The notes under the pieces: generated by a model
What the model was told of the DNA's origin: nothing
Database searches by the model: none
Seen by the model: only the letters and a program-made list of their open reading frames with translations
Made by a program: the position numbers and the translations under genes
Part shown: positions 63,310 to 64,000 of the stretch, piece by piece
Layout of the letters: every line of letters begins with the position of its first letter
Numbering within the stretch: the stretch's first letter is position 1
NCBI GenBank assembly: GCA_026004435.1
Contig: BPJD01000001.1
Coordinates: forward strand, 1-64,000
Reading direction: 5' to 3'
Source of the DNA: Patescibacteria group bacterium
GTDB lineage: Bacteria; Patescibacteriota; Microgenomatia; UBA1406; GWC2-37-13
DNA length: 64,000 nt

Positions 63310-64000
63310 TTAATATGATTTTGCAATTATCCATTCTCGTTTGGCTGGTTTGCCGCAGTAAAAACAGGTTCTATTATCATCTTGATTTAAGTTATCCAGC
63401 TCAACTACTCTGCTTACTGCTTTTGTGTCGTCTTTGATTTTAGCTTCGCAAAGTTTTGACTCACACCAGTAGGCTTTGGCAAATTTTTTCTGGTTTATAG
63501 CTTTAATAAACTCTTCTTTTGTCTCTACTTTTTGCAGGAGTTTCTGTTTCTTCTTTCTAAAGGCTGTCAATAAATCTGTTTGAAGTTCATCAAGCAGTTT
63601 TGCTATTTCTTGTCTGCAGTTTTGCTGGTTAATGTTGATTTTGTTGTCTCTGTTTCTAATTTTCAATGTTAATTGTTTTGACTGACTCTCTTTTTTGCCT
63701 ATTTCTATAATTAATGGAGCTCCTTTAAGCTCCCAGTTGGTTATTCTCCAGCCTAGTCCTTTTTTGAGTTTAAGATCAGTTCTTACTCTGAAATCGTTTG
63801 AAAGATCCTGTTCTAATTTTTTGGTAAGACTTAAGACTTTATTATCATTAGTTACTGGTAAAAGTATTATTTGGTATGGAGCTATCTTGGGCGGCAAAAT
63901 CAAACCTTTATCATCGCCATGAGCTAAAAATAATGCTCCCAGTGTTCTGGTTGATAACCCCCATGAAGTTTGCCAGACATAGATTAGTTGATTGTCTTTG
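63310..64000 (-). CDS. proS: prolyl-tRNA synthetase, C-terminal part (5' cut)
   Basis: The open frame continues to the right edge. VWQTSWGLSTRTLGALFLAHGDDKGL is ProRS motif 3, then ILPPKIAPYQIILLPV opens the anticodon-binding domain. The C-terminal zinc-like domain has CESKLCEAK and CFYCGKPAKREWIIAKSY. The C-terminal Tyr and the PPKIAP form mark the eukaryote/archaeon-like (ProS3) type. The internal ATG at 63903 is not the start. The same window carries tRNA-Pro(CGG). Confidence 0.94.
   Translation of the reverse strand, partial: KDNQLIYVWQTSWGLSTRTLGALFLAHGDDKGLILPPKIAPYQIILLPVTNDNKVLSLTKKLEQDLSNDFRVRTDLKLKKGLGWRITNWELKGAPLIIEIGKKESQSKQLTLKIRNRDNKININQQNCRQEIAKLLDELQTDLLTAFRKKKQKLLQKVETKEEFIKAINQKKFAKAYWCESKLCEAKIKDDTKAVSRVVELDNLNQDDNRTCFYCGKPAKREWIIAKSY

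Overview
The window is AT-rich (roughly one third G+C by eye), uses the standard code, and is very compact: convergent genes end within a few bases of each other and many co-directional genes overlap by 4 bp. Gene content and style suggest a Candidate Phyla Radiation (Patescibacteria) bacterium, perhaps near Microgenomates. The pointers are small ribosomal proteins, many GT-C-type membrane glycosyltransferases, a TasA/SipW-like cassette, a short DnaX, a divergent YbeY and leaderless-looking promoters. The phylum is an inference from style and was not tested.

Layout. 1-650: a tandem duplication of a GIY-YIG gene plus a tRNA-Ser (the tRNA runs off the left edge), then tRNA-Val. 770-3941: a small-protein region ending in a SipW-type signal peptidase between two TasA/camelysin-like secreted proteins, behind a promoter with a 19-bp palindrome in its spacer. 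4.2-7.3 kb: rhomboid protease, phosphoesterase, ArsB/NhaD-type transporter and CBS protein. 7.4-18.0 kb: Xer recombinase, then envelope polysaccharide genes (DUF2079 protein, GT2, galE, GT-C protein, LCP ligase, flippase, gmd). 18.0-25.0 kb: an unrecognised 640-aa repeat protein, pyk, lepA and a NUDIX fusion. 25.0-38.7 kb (minus strand): miaA, folD, a YgjP-like peptidase, gyrA-ppa-gyrB, rplL-rplJ, rpmE, thrC, a membrane glycosyltransferase, and a dinB-lexA SOS operon with a Gram-positive-type LexA box inside its promoter. 38.75-43.2 kb: a decaying island between two long imperfect direct repeats. 43.2-47.1 kb: a release factor lacking domain 1, HtrA, a C-terminal processing protease and an unknown protein. 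47.2-49.3 kb: a large glycosidase pseudogene. 49.3-55.8 kb: rpsF-ssb-rpsR, GT-C, VIT1-like transporter, cysS, tRNA-Pro and small conserved genes. 55.85-57.2 kb: two more gene remnants with hairpins. 57.2-64 kb: recR, rnj, prs, ybaB, dnaX, ybeY-like, rpsU, a MYG1-like protein and the 3' part of proS.

The genes mostly serve information processing (replication, SOS, translation, RNA decay) and construction of an external glycan or protein coat. The main unexplained signals are a 13-bp word, AATGTCGTAAATT, present five times exactly and once with one mismatch, always on the + strand and in unrelated reading frames; the long structured repeats around the 38.75-43.2 kb island; the palindromic operator of the TasA-like cassette; and a set of recently decayed genes, unusual in such a compact genome.
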